This document shows positions 35,440 to 42,006 of a stretch of 64,000 nucleotides of DNA, one piece after another (within the stretch, counting starts at the first letter, position 1; every line of letters starts with the position of its first letter). The notes below the pieces were generated by a model. That model was given only the letters and a program-made list of their open reading frames with translations, was not told the DNA's origin and ran no database searches. The stretch comes from an uncultured Ruminococcus sp. Its GTDB lineage: Bacteria > Bacillota > Clostridia > Oscillospirales > Ruminococcaceae. The DNA is taken from contig UQQA01000002.1 of assembly GCA_900543105.1 (NCBI GenBank), positions 3,755 through 67,754 on the forward strand, written 5' to 3'. Both the position numbers and the translations under genes were made by a program.

Positions 35440-36216
35440 TTATCTTTTCTTTTTATCAATAACTATTTCAGGATAAAGCGATTCACAGGCTTTTACATAA
35501 TCCCTTGCGGCACGGCAGTTCGGCGAATACGTCGTAATTACCTCCTGATGCGCAGGCGCTTCGGCAGCTGCAACGGAAACGGATATCTTCGTATCAAGTA
35601 CGACCGTTCCGAGCTGTTCGGCAACGATCTCCGCCATTTCCGCAACTTCATCCGCAAGCTGCTGGTTCCTGACATATTTCGTAAGGAGTATGCCCCTTAT
35701 GTTGAGCTTTTTATTATAGTATTTCTTGACGGCGAGAATAGTTTCCCGAAGCTGTGCGATCCCTTGAAGCGAAAGTATCTCCGGTGTCATCGGTATAATG
35801 AGATCGTCCGCCGCTGTGTAGGCGTTTATCGTAAGCACCGAGAGCGCAGGCGGCGTGTCGATGATGATATAGTCATACTCGTCACGGACGGTTTTGAGTA
35901 TCTCCCTTAATATGAACTCACGGTGTTCTACGGGAAGTTCGAGTTCGCTTCCCGAAAGAAGAATATTTGACGTTATAACATCGCAGATGTGCGTAGTTTT
36001 TATTGCGCTGCGGATATTGCATACACCCGTCATCACATCGTGGATAGTATATCCTCTGTCCTCCGTCCCGAGTGAGAACGAAAGGTTTCCCTGCGGATCC
36101 ATATCTATTGCGAGGACAGTTTTCCCTCTGCTGCGGAAGATGCCTGCAAAAGCGGCGCAGGTAGTCGTCTTGCCGACTCCGCCTTTCTGATTTGTTACAA
36201 CAATAATTTTTGCCAT
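35440..36216 (-). CDS. ParA/Soj-family ATPase
   Basis: 258 residues. Deviant Walker A VTNQKGGVGKTTTCAAF at residues 7-23, LAIDMDPQGNLS (Walker A' region) and IIIDTPPALS (Walker B). Such ATPases segregate DNA or position large complexes at the cell surface or pole. No ParB gene is adjacent. The neighbours, PilZ protein 3 nt upstream and ComFB-like protein 12 nt downstream, and the flagellar operon beyond, suggest positioning of flagella or chemotaxis arrays. It is not a typical FlhG, but flhF and flhG are missing from their normal place after flhA. Confidence 0.88.
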   Translation of the reverse strand: MAKIIVVTNQKGGVGKTTTCAAFAGIFRSRGKTVLAIDMDPQGNLSFSLGTEDRGYTIHDVMTGVCNIRSAIKTTHICDVITSNILLSGSELELPVEHREFILREILKTVRDEYDYIIIDTPPALSVLTINAYTAADDLIIPMTPEILSLQGIAQLRETILAVKKYYNKKLNIRGILLTKYVRNQQLADEVAEMAEIVAEQLGTVVLDTKISVSVAAAEAPAHQEVITTYSPNCRAARDYVKACESLYPEIVIDKKKR

Positions 36217-36219
36217 AGA

Positions 36220-36882
36220 TCAAAAGTCCTTATTCTGACGATGTTTGAGCTTTTCTCTTTCCTCTATCTGACATTCAAAAATGAAGCGTGCAAGGCGTTC
36301 CTCCTGCGACTGGGAGATGTTGAGGAAGTGACAGCCGTAACCGTCAACAACGTCCGTCCCCATAACATTCTGAATGCGAAGCACCTCGGTCAGAAGCTCC
36401 ATATCTCCGCCGAAAAGCTCGAGCATAAGCTGATCTCCCGGCTCAAAGTCAAAGTTCGTTTTCATATAAACGCCGCCGAGATTGATGTTGCAGACGTGGA
36501 TATTCAGCGGCTTGTCGAAGTTTATAATCTCCTCATTGCGGATATAGAAAGGCGAGGTCGTTTCAAATTCGGTATTTATCTTGAACGAAGCACGTCTTTC
36601 CTCAAGTGCGATGCCGTCGCCGACGTGAAAATTCATCTGATACTCGGTGGAAAGGTCTACCGAGGTCTTGTATTTCATTCGCACGCCGTTTATGTATTCA
36701 AAAACAGCGGTTATGTATTCATCTTTTGGGATAAGAGGAAGCCCCGTACCCTTTATCATAACGAGGTCACGACCCTTGATACGGAAGAAGTCCTTCGGAA
36801 AAAACACCGATTTGGTTGCCAGCAGCATTCTGTCCTGACTGTCATAGATAACAACTCTGCCGACCTTATCCTTTTTTATCAT
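36220..36882 (-). CDS. PilZ-domain protein (YcgR-like flagellar brake candidate)
   Basis: 220 residues. An N-terminal YcgR-N-like beta domain (about 1-95) precedes a PilZ-like domain (about 100-210). The usual c-di-GMP motifs are present in altered form: EERRASFKI where RxxxR is expected and NINLGGVYM for (D/N)xSxxG, so binding strength is uncertain. The ATG at 36882 has GGGGGAAG upstream; the frame continues 22 codons further without better support. In Bacilli the YcgR-like YpfA slows motors when c-di-GMP rises. Leads the PilZ-ParA-ComFB operon. Confidence 0.78.
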   Translation of the reverse strand: MIKKDKVGRVVIYDSQDRMLLATKSVFFPKDFFRIKGRDLVMIKGTGLPLIPKDEYITAVFEYINGVRMKYKTSVDLSTEYQMNFHVGDGIALEERRASFKINTEFETTSPFYIRNEEIINFDKPLNIHVCNINLGGVYMKTNFDFEPGDQLMLELFGGDMELLTEVLRIQNVMGTDVVDGYGCHFLNISQSQEERLARFIFECQIEEREKLKHRQNKDF

Positions 36883-36962
36883 AACTCTTCCCCCATTGTC
36901 CCTTGACTCGACTGAATGATATATCCGTAAACGTTTAAAAGAGCGCATAAAGATACATTCTT

Positions 36963-36991
36963 ATTTTATCAAAAAGTGCTCGGTTTTGCAA
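36963..36991 (-). promoter_or_regulatory. Promoter of the PilZ-ParA-ComFB operon
   Basis: Minus strand TTGCAA (36986-36991), 17-nt spacer, TAAAAT (36963-36968). The interval 36883-37119 between the two divergent promoters holds no gene; I see only AT-rich sequence with partial repeats such as GTTGATTT and GTTGATTTGC. Confidence 0.6.
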
Positions 36992-37119
36992 CTGTTTTTT
37001 TGAACGTTGTAGAAATCAACACATTTCGACATATCTTTTTGTTGATTTGCAACAAATCATAAATAATTTGCTCCGCAGATATTGCATTGAAATGCTGTGC
37101 AAAACCTGTCCGATAATCC

Positions 37120-37148
37120 TTGACTGACCCGCAGCTTTTGTGTATAAT
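37120..37148 (+). promoter_or_regulatory. Promoter in front of the cassette-like array
   Basis: TTGACT (37120-37125), 17-nt spacer, TATAAT (37143-37148). Transcription would start near 37155, inside the first half-repeat, and read into the kinase gene and possibly the whole array. This is the only strong promoter I see for 37.1-41.2 kb. Confidence 0.8.
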
Positions 37149-37150
37149 TG

Positions 37151-37188
37151 AATAAAAGGAATTATTGTCTATCGACAGATCGGATTTT
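37151..37188 (+). repeat. Array repeat R0 (right half only, diverged)
   Basis: Matches the right half of the 72-bp repeat: AAAAGGAATTATTG, then CGACAGATCGGATTTT, against AAAAGGAAATACGACTG, then CGACAAATCGGAAT in R1. It lies between the promoter and the ribosome site of the first gene. Confidence 0.65.
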
Positions 37189-37201
37189 ATGAGGTTTTAA
37201 A

Positions 37202-38005
37202 ATGAAAAGGATCAGACTGACTGCACTTCCTTGTTTATGTGCAGATGTTTTTTACGGTACCGACACTATCAGACCCGGAGGTGAAGCATTGAATTTTGCC
37301 GCTCATGCCTCACGGTTCGGGGATATAGATGTTACGCTTCTCGGTGTTGTCGGAAAAGATAAATATGCGGAAGCGATAATGGAAGCAATATCAAAGCTCG
37401 ATATCGATAAAAGTCATATTCGCATCGATGAAAGATATCCGACTGCAAATAATATGACTTATCTTACAGTATCGGGCGACAGGTATTACAAAGATGATTC
37501 GTGGAACGGGAAAATTCTCGATAACCTTGTGCTGAATGATACAGAGATCAACGTCCTATCGGAATCCGATGTAGTTTTTGTTCATTTCTGGGCTTCGTGT
37601 TTTTCGCAGGTGATCGAACTGAAAAAAACATTCGGCTTTAAGCTTGCGGTGGATTTTGATATATACAGAGATTTTTCGGATATGGAACGATACGCTCCGT
37701 ACGTTGATTTCTTTATGATAAGCGGCTCGGAGGAACTCCTGCCGAGGTTCAGAGAATTATCGGATAAATACCACTGTCTGTTCAATATGTCACTTGCAGA
37801 ACATGGAAGCGTTACATACTTTAACGGACAGGAATTCAGAGTGCAGGCTGTAAAAGTTGAGAACATAATTGACACGACAGGATGCGGCGACAGCTATCAT
37901 GCCGGATTTGTCTGCTCATATATGCTCGGAAATGATATTGAAAAGGCAATGAATGTCGGCTCGGAAATCGCAGCGGAAACCTTAAAGCATTATGGCGGCT
38001 TTTGA
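37202..38005 (+). CDS. PfkB-family sugar kinase (fructosamine-kinase-like)
   Basis: 267 residues. PfkB signatures: GGEALNFAAHASRFG near residues 22-36 and the ATP/anion-hole motif DTTGCGDSYHAGF near 230-242. It is shorter than typical ribokinases and resembles fructoselysine 6-kinases (FrlD type). Phosphorylates a sugar or sugar amine; the substrate cannot be told. First gene of the cassette-like array; GAGG lies 8 nt before the ATG. Base composition is closer to the host than that of the genes after it. Confidence 0.85.
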   Translation: MKRIRLTALPCLCADVFYGTDTIRPGGEALNFAAHASRFGDIDVTLLGVVGKDKYAEAIMEAISKLDIDKSHIRIDERYPTANNMTYLTVSGDRYYKDDSWNGKILDNLVLNDTEINVLSESDVVFVHFWASCFSQVIELKKTFGFKLAVDFDIYRDFSDMERYAPYVDFFMISGSEELLPRFRELSDKYHCLFNMSLAEHGSVTYFNGQEFRVQAVKVENIIDTTGCGDSYHAGFVCSYMLGNDIEKAMNVGSEIAAETLKHYGGF

Positions 38006-38150
38006 ATAAGCAGAACCACAGCCCCGGCTTTATCATACCCAATTCAATAATTACACATTAGCAAAAACCGGATAAGATCACTGACATATCTCTGACCACC
38101 TCACCGCAAAGTATTATTTTGTCTCGGTTTTCGGAGAACCCCATAATTGT

Positions 38151-38188
38151 AAAATAAGGAAATACGACTGTCCGACAAATCGGAATAT
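38151..38188 (+). repeat. Array repeat R1 (right half only)
   Basis: AAATAAGGAAATACGACTG, then TCCGACAAATCGGAATATT, the right half of the repeat. No left half precedes it. The 145 bp between the kinase stop and R1 instead holds CCCAATTCAATAATTAC plus ACATTA, a sequence resembling that after R6. The ribosome site AGGAG of the next gene starts 3 nt after R1. Confidence 0.75.
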
Positions 38189-38205
38189 TGCAGGAGAAAT
38201 GTAAA

Positions 38206-38541
38206 ATGAACAAGACACAGCTTAATGTAGCACAGGAAGCAATGGTTGAGTGGTTAGCAGATTCACATGAGTTAGGTAAAAGACCAAACAAAATTGAATG
38301 TGCTGGAGAATTTGAGTATAGTGAAATGCGATATTATATTTTTAAGTTTAAAAAAGGAGTATTTGGCAAGTGGCTTGTTGGTGTATGCGGTGGTTTCGAA
38401 GATGATGATCTGGAACCATGTGGTCATATATTTAGTGATATGCAAGAGTACGATGAAACTACTGCAAAAAGTGAGTGTATTTCTATGATAGAAAAAATTA
38501 TGACATATTGGATGGAACAAGCTAAAAAATTTGAAAGCTAA
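38206..38541 (+). CDS. Small soluble protein, unknown
   Basis: 111 residues, unknown family. N-terminal NKTQLNVAQEAMVEWLADSH is helical; the middle has YYIFKFKKGVFGKWLVGVCGGF, a beta-rich pattern, and a helical C-terminus. AT-rich compared with the flagellar genes. The ATG at 38206 has AGGAG 11 nt upstream. It sits between repeats R1 and R2 as a single-gene unit. No function is proposed. Confidence 0.75.
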   Translation: MNKTQLNVAQEAMVEWLADSHELGKRPNKIECAGEFEYSEMRYYIFKFKKGVFGKWLVGVCGGFEDDDLEPCGHIFSDMQEYDETTAKSECISMIEKIMTYWMEQAKKFES

Positions 38542-38549
38542 AAGTACAC

Positions 38550-38621
38550 AAATTCCAATTTATCGGGCAGTTTATATTTACAGCACAAAAGGAAATATGA
38601 CTGTCTGACACATCGAAATTT
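38550..38621 (+). repeat. Array repeat R2 (full 72 bp)
   Basis: Begins AAATTCCAATTTATC, then GGGCAGT; ends ACTGTCTGACACATCGAAATTT. Here the inner stem GGGCAGT/ACTGTCT pairs better and the outer stem worse than in R4/R5. Nine bp after the preceding stop codon; GGAGG of the next gene follows at once. Confidence 0.9.
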
Positions 38622-38635
38622 GGAGGTAATGAATT

Positions 38636-39223
38636 ATGCCTAAAATAATTTGGTGCGGTAACAAATCTTGGGATACGGATTTCCCGGAAAATACGTTGCC
38701 AAGCAATGCAAAACTAATAGAAAGACCGGATAATATTTTTAAAAGCAGTATGCTGTATGGTATTTTACCATTAATTTTTAGTTATGCGATAATATACATT
38801 AAATGGTTTATTATCGGCGAAATAGCAATGAATCCGATATATGTTCCATTAGGAATAATATTGGGGTTGCTGTTGCTGCCTGTTCACGAAGTTTTACACG
38901 GAGTTTGTTATAAAAAAGGTCAAAAAGTTTACATAGGAATATGTTTAAAAAAGTTTGCTGCTTTTGCAGTATGTCACGAACCGATCAGCAAATGTCGTTT
39001 TATAATGATGAGTTTAATGCCGATGCTTTTAGGTATAATACCTTTGGCTATATTTCTTTTATCTCCACCCAATGCATTTCTTTCGGGAATATGTATTCCA
39101 ATGGGAATTATCGGCATGCTTTCTCCGATGCCGGATTATATGGATATACACATTATTTGCAAACAAGTACCTAAAGGTGCTTTAGTTCATACTCAAAATA
39201 ACGGGTTTTACTGGTACAAATAG
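38636..39223 (+). CDS. DUF3267-like membrane zincin protease
   Basis: 195 residues with about four hydrophobic segments. HEVLH near residue 84 fits the HExxH zinc-protease motif, set at the end of the second membrane segment. The later PMLLGIIPLAIFLL and GMLSPMPDYMDI, with a possible third zinc ligand Asp, are typical of DUF3267 putative zincins. Substrate unknown. AT-rich, single gene between R2 and R3, GGAGG 9 nt upstream of the ATG. Confidence 0.82.
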   Translation: MPKIIWCGNKSWDTDFPENTLPSNAKLIERPDNIFKSSMLYGILPLIFSYAIIYIKWFIIGEIAMNPIYVPLGIILGLLLLPVHEVLHGVCYKKGQKVYIGICLKKFAAFAVCHEPISKCRFIMMSLMPMLLGIIPLAIFLLSPPNAFLSGICIPMGIIGMLSPMPDYMDIHIICKQVPKGALVHTQNNGFYWYK

Positions 39224-39262
39224 TGTTTATTAGATGCACAAGTTCTATATATAAATACACAA

Positions 39263-39334
39263 AAATTCCCATTTATTGGGCAGTTTATATTTACAGCACA
39301 AAAGGAAATACGACTGAAAGATAAATCGGAATTT
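39263..39334 (+). repeat. Array repeat R3 (full 72 bp)
   Basis: AAATTCCCATTTATTGGGCA at the left and GATAAATCGGAATTT at the right, with the same central CAGTTTATATTTACAGCAC as R2, R4 and R5. The following gene starts 44 bp later, farther than at the other repeats. Confidence 0.9.
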
Positions 39335-39377
39335 TTGTTTGATGAATTATGATATTTTATTTAAAGGTGATTGAAAA

Positions 39378-39797
39378 ATGAATATAAAACGTATAAATGA
39401 GGAAGACAGCAGAATAGGCAGTTTTATCAATGAAGAATTCTTATCCTATGCTGAACATAATAATGTTGATTTGAATTATAATGAATTTTGCTTTATTGCA
39501 GAAAGCGATGATGGCGAGATCTTAGGTGTTATTACAGGTCGTGCATATTATAATGAGGTGCATATAGGCGATTTAATTATACATAAAGCTCACAGGAAAT
39601 GCGGATTGGGAAGCAAACTTGTTTTAGCAGTTGAGGAAACATTTCAAAATGCAGGATATGATAAAATCACACTTACGACTTTTGGGTTTCAAGCACCTGA
39701 ATTCTATAAGAAACTTGGGTATGTCGTTGAATTCGTTCGAGAAGATAAAAATCCTAAATTATCTAAGTATTTTTTAGCAAAGCAAATTCTTCGATAA
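39378..39797 (+). CDS. GNAT-family acetyltransferase
   Basis: 139 residues. The acetyl-CoA-binding segment IHKAHRKCGLGSKLVLAVEE (about 76-95) has the R/Q-x-x-G-x-G/A pattern (RKCGLGSK), followed by the usual beta strand and EFYKKLGY near 113-120. Substrate cannot be inferred. AT-rich. Its stop codon TAA overlaps the first bases of repeat R4 (TAAATTCC). Confidence 0.88.
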   Translation: MNIKRINEEDSRIGSFINEEFLSYAEHNNVDLNYNEFCFIAESDDGEILGVITGRAYYNEVHIGDLIIHKAHRKCGLGSKLVLAVEETFQNAGYDKITLTTFGFQAPEFYKKLGYVVEFVREDKNPKLSKYFLAKQILR

Positions 39798-39867
39798 ATT
39801 CCAATTTATCGGGCAGTTTATATTTACAGCACAAAAGGAAATACGACTGAAAGATAAATCGAAATTT
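39796..39867 (+). repeat. Array repeat R4 (full 72 bp)
   Basis: Left arm AAATTCC-A-ATTTATC, inner CAGT, 28-nt loop, inner ACTG, right arm GATAAAT-C-GAAATTT. It starts within the stop codon of the upstream gene; GGAGG of the next gene follows 4 nt after the end. Confidence 0.92.
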
Positions 39868-39884
39868 GACGGAGGAAACACAAA

Positions 39885-40610
39885 TTGAAGCTTGAAGAAT
39901 ATGGGAAGGAAAACAATAGCATTATAGTGATGCTGCATGGAGCAAATTTTGTGCATTGCTATGGTAGGCAATATTCGCTCGCTAATTCTTTTCACATTAT
40001 CGTACCCCATATCATGGGATTTGGAGATGAAGCGGGCAGAATCTTTTATACAGATACGTGTTGTGCCGAACTTGTAAACATGATAAGAAGCCTCAACAAA
40101 AAAGTTTTACTGGTGGGATTTTCATTGGGTGCGCAACTTGCTTTCAAGCTCGTATCGGAATATCCGGAATTATTTTATTCTGCCATAATCGTCAGTCCGT
40201 GGCTGAACAAAACGGAATCTTCATTAGCGGAAGTTATGAAAATGAATGAAAAGCAATTTGCTTCATTCAAGAAAAAGTGGCTTTGTAATATCATAGGCAT
40301 GATGAATGGACTTCCCAGAGAGCCGAGAAAAAAATTTGTTCATCAGATGCAGAATGTTAAGATTGATACTATTCGTAATTCCGTGAATAATGGCATAACA
40401 TTTGAAAGTGAACCGGACTTTGCCAAAGTGCCAATTCCTATTATTGCGTTGGCCGGAGGAAAAGAATCAAAAGAAGTAATGGACAGCGTCAAACGAATGG
40501 CTGAGATCAATCCGAATTGTCGGTGTGAGATATGGGATAAGGCTGCTCACAATATTCCGCCGATGTTTGCAAAAAGATTCAACCAGTTGATTTTAGACAC
40601 GGTGCAATAA
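39885..40610 (+). CDS. Alpha/beta hydrolase
   Basis: 241 residues. Oxyanion-side VMLHGANFVH near residue 15, nucleophile elbow VGFSLGAQLA (GxSxG, Ser near residue 78), an acid within PIPIIALAGGKESKEVMD, and His in DKAAHNIPPMF near the C-terminus. Serine hydrolase or esterase; substrate unknown. The start is TTG at 39885 with GGAGG 9 nt upstream; no in-frame ATG lies nearby. Its TAA overlaps the start of R5. Confidence 0.85.
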   Translation: MKLEEYGKENNSIIVMLHGANFVHCYGRQYSLANSFHIIVPHIMGFGDEAGRIFYTDTCCAELVNMIRSLNKKVLLVGFSLGAQLAFKLVSEYPELFYSAIIVSPWLNKTESSLAEVMKMNEKQFASFKKKWLCNIIGMMNGLPREPRKKFVHQMQNVKIDTIRNSVNNGITFESEPDFAKVPIPIIALAGGKESKEVMDSVKRMAEINPNCRCEIWDKAAHNIPPMFAKRFNQLILDTVQ

Positions 40611-40680
40611 ATTCCAATTTATCGAGCAGTTTATATTTACAGCACAAAAGGAAATACGACTGAAAGATAAATCGGAATTT
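40609..40680 (+). repeat. Array repeat R5 (full 72 bp)
   Basis: Nearly identical to R4, with AAATTCCAATTTATCGAGCA at the left and GATAAATCGGAATTT at the right. The outer arms pair over 14 of 15 positions. Overlaps the stop codon of the hydrolase gene; GGAGAGG of the next gene follows at once. Confidence 0.92.
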
Positions 40681-40693
40681 GGAGAGGTAATCT

Positions 40694-41167
40694 ATGGACT
40701 ATACAATTAGAAATATAAGAGAAGCTGAATATAAAATATTAAGTGATTTTTTATATGAAGCAATATTTATTCCCGAAGGTGTCAAAGCACCTCCAAAAGA
40801 TATTATTAATAAACCTGAATTACAGGTGTATATATCAGATTTTGGAAAGCATAGTGGAGATTACTGTCTTGTTGCAGAGTCTGACAAAAAAATTGTGGGT
40901 GCCGTATGGGTTCGGATTATGAATGATTATGGTCATGTTGATAATGAAACTCCATCTTTTGCAATATCATTATTCCCAGAATACAGAAACCATGGAATAG
41001 GAACTGCTTTGATGAAATCAATGATTGATCTACTGAAAACAGAAAAATATAAACAGGCATCACTTGCCGTTCAAAAAACAAACTATGCAGTTAATATGTA
41101 CAAGAATGTTGGATTTGAAATAACTGACGAAAACGAAGAAGAGTACATTATGATATGTAAGCTTTAA
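40694..41167 (+). CDS. GNAT-family acetyltransferase
   Basis: 157 residues. Opening DYTIRNIREAEYKILSDFLY; acetyl-CoA site LFPEYRNHGIGTALMKSMID (about 96-115, RNHGIG), then YAVNMYKNVGFEI near 134-146. Not closely related to the other GNAT gene of the array. AT-rich. Last gene of the cassette-like array; followed by the left half-repeat R6. Confidence 0.88.
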   Translation: MDYTIRNIREAEYKILSDFLYEAIFIPEGVKAPPKDIINKPELQVYISDFGKHSGDYCLVAESDKKIVGAVWVRIMNDYGHVDNETPSFAISLFPEYRNHGIGTALMKSMIDLLKTEKYKQASLAVQKTNYAVNMYKNVGFEITDENEEEYIMICKL

Positions 41168-41173
41168 TTCGTC

Positions 41174-41194
41174 AAATTCCAATTTATCGGGCAG
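41174..41194 (+). repeat. Array repeat R6 (left half only)
   Basis: AAATTCCAATTTATCGGGCA plus G, identical to the left ends of R2 and R4, then homology stops abruptly. Together R6 (left half) and R0 (right half) make up one complete repeat. Confidence 0.85.
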
Positions 41195-41208
41195 ATAAAA
41201 CAAAGTTC

Positions 41209-41253
41209 CCAATTCCAATAATTACGCATTACGCATTAAGCATTACGCATTAA
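41209..41253 (+). repeat. Short GCATTA-type tandem repeats
   Basis: After R6 the sequence reads CCCAATTCCAATAATTACG and then three to four copies of a CATTACG/CATTAAG heptamer, ending in an A-tract. A similar start, CCCAATTCAATAATTACAC, occurs at 38039-38058 before R1. Confidence 0.7.
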
Positions 41254-41271
41254 AAAAAGGGGGGCGAGGGC

Positions 41272-41994
41272 TTGAAAAAAACATTTCATATAAACGAAAA
41301 GCGGCTCGCTTCCGTGTTTGACCGCAGGCTTTTTCTTGCGAACATACCCCCGATGAGCCTTATGATAGCTTTGCTCGTTATCGTTATCATATCCGTGACG
41401 GCGGATATGAATATACCGAGCGTAATATACAAGTCAATTTTTTACGGAACGTATTTCTGCATAGCCTACAGCCTTATTGTATGCATCATCACGGGGATTT
41501 TTGCCGATATTTCGATAAAAGCGCACAAGGAACACACTTCTATAGAAATTTCCGACTCGCTTCTCATCATCTCCGAGCTTTATCAGACCGTTCGGTGCGA
41601 GGGAAAGCTCCGCCACTACAAAAAGCTGTGGATAATCGACCTTAACGATGTTGAGGACGTTGAGTATGTGAAGAACTACATGATCATTCACGGCAAGGCA
41701 CGGTATTTTTGTCAGGACGCAGAGTGGCTCGGCTTCGAGCGGACGGAAAACGGTGTTGATTTTGACAACTGGTGGTACGATTCCAACGGCGGAAAGACCG
41801 TTGACACCATTGAGATACACGATTTTTACACGGACGGCGAACGCATTGCGCAGAGGATTCTTTTCTGCCGTGACAAGATAGCCGAGCGCACACGCCGCCG
41901 TGAGGAATACCGCAGGCAAATGCTTGAGATCGCCAAAAACACGAAACACAAGCGAGGCATTTCGGAAAAATACAAACCGCCATACAAAAGATAA
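41272..41994 (+). CDS. Membrane protein, unknown
   Basis: 240 residues with two hydrophobic segments (about 27-47 and 54-78) and a long soluble C-terminal part ending in a basic tail (RRREEYRRQMLEIAKN, then KPPYKR). The middle (SIEISDSLLIISELYQTVR) looks beta-rich, as in YcxB- or PH-like membrane proteins, but I cannot assign a family. Starts with TTG after GGGGGGCGAGGG. Its stop is 12 nt before sbcC, so it occupies the place where sbcD is usually found. Confidence 0.7.
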   Translation: MKKTFHINEKRLASVFDRRLFLANIPPMSLMIALLVIVIISVTADMNIPSVIYKSIFYGTYFCIAYSLIVCIITGIFADISIKAHKEHTSIEISDSLLIISELYQTVRCEGKLRHYKKLWIIDLNDVEDVEYVKNYMIIHGKARYFCQDAEWLGFERTENGVDFDNWWYDSNGGKTVDTIEIHDFYTDGERIAQRILFCRDKIAERTRRREEYRRQMLEIAKNTKHKRGISEKYKPPYKR

Positions 41995-42006
41995 TGAGGT
42001 ATTGCT

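Noticed and set aside
35440..36216. FlhG (flagellar number regulator)
   Set aside because: The ATPase has an ordinary Soj/ParA N-terminus and no flhF partner; only a functional analogy is suggested.
36883..37201. Cyclic-di-GMP riboswitch near the PilZ operon
   Set aside because: No GEMM-type conserved sequence seen on either strand.
38550..40680. CRISPR array
   Set aside because: Repeats are 72 bp, separated by whole genes of differing length, with no short spacers and no cas genes.
37151..41194. Classical integron attC sites
   Set aside because: The required GTTRRRY and RYYYAAC cores are missing from all copies and no tyrosine recombinase gene is present, so the array is called integron-like only.
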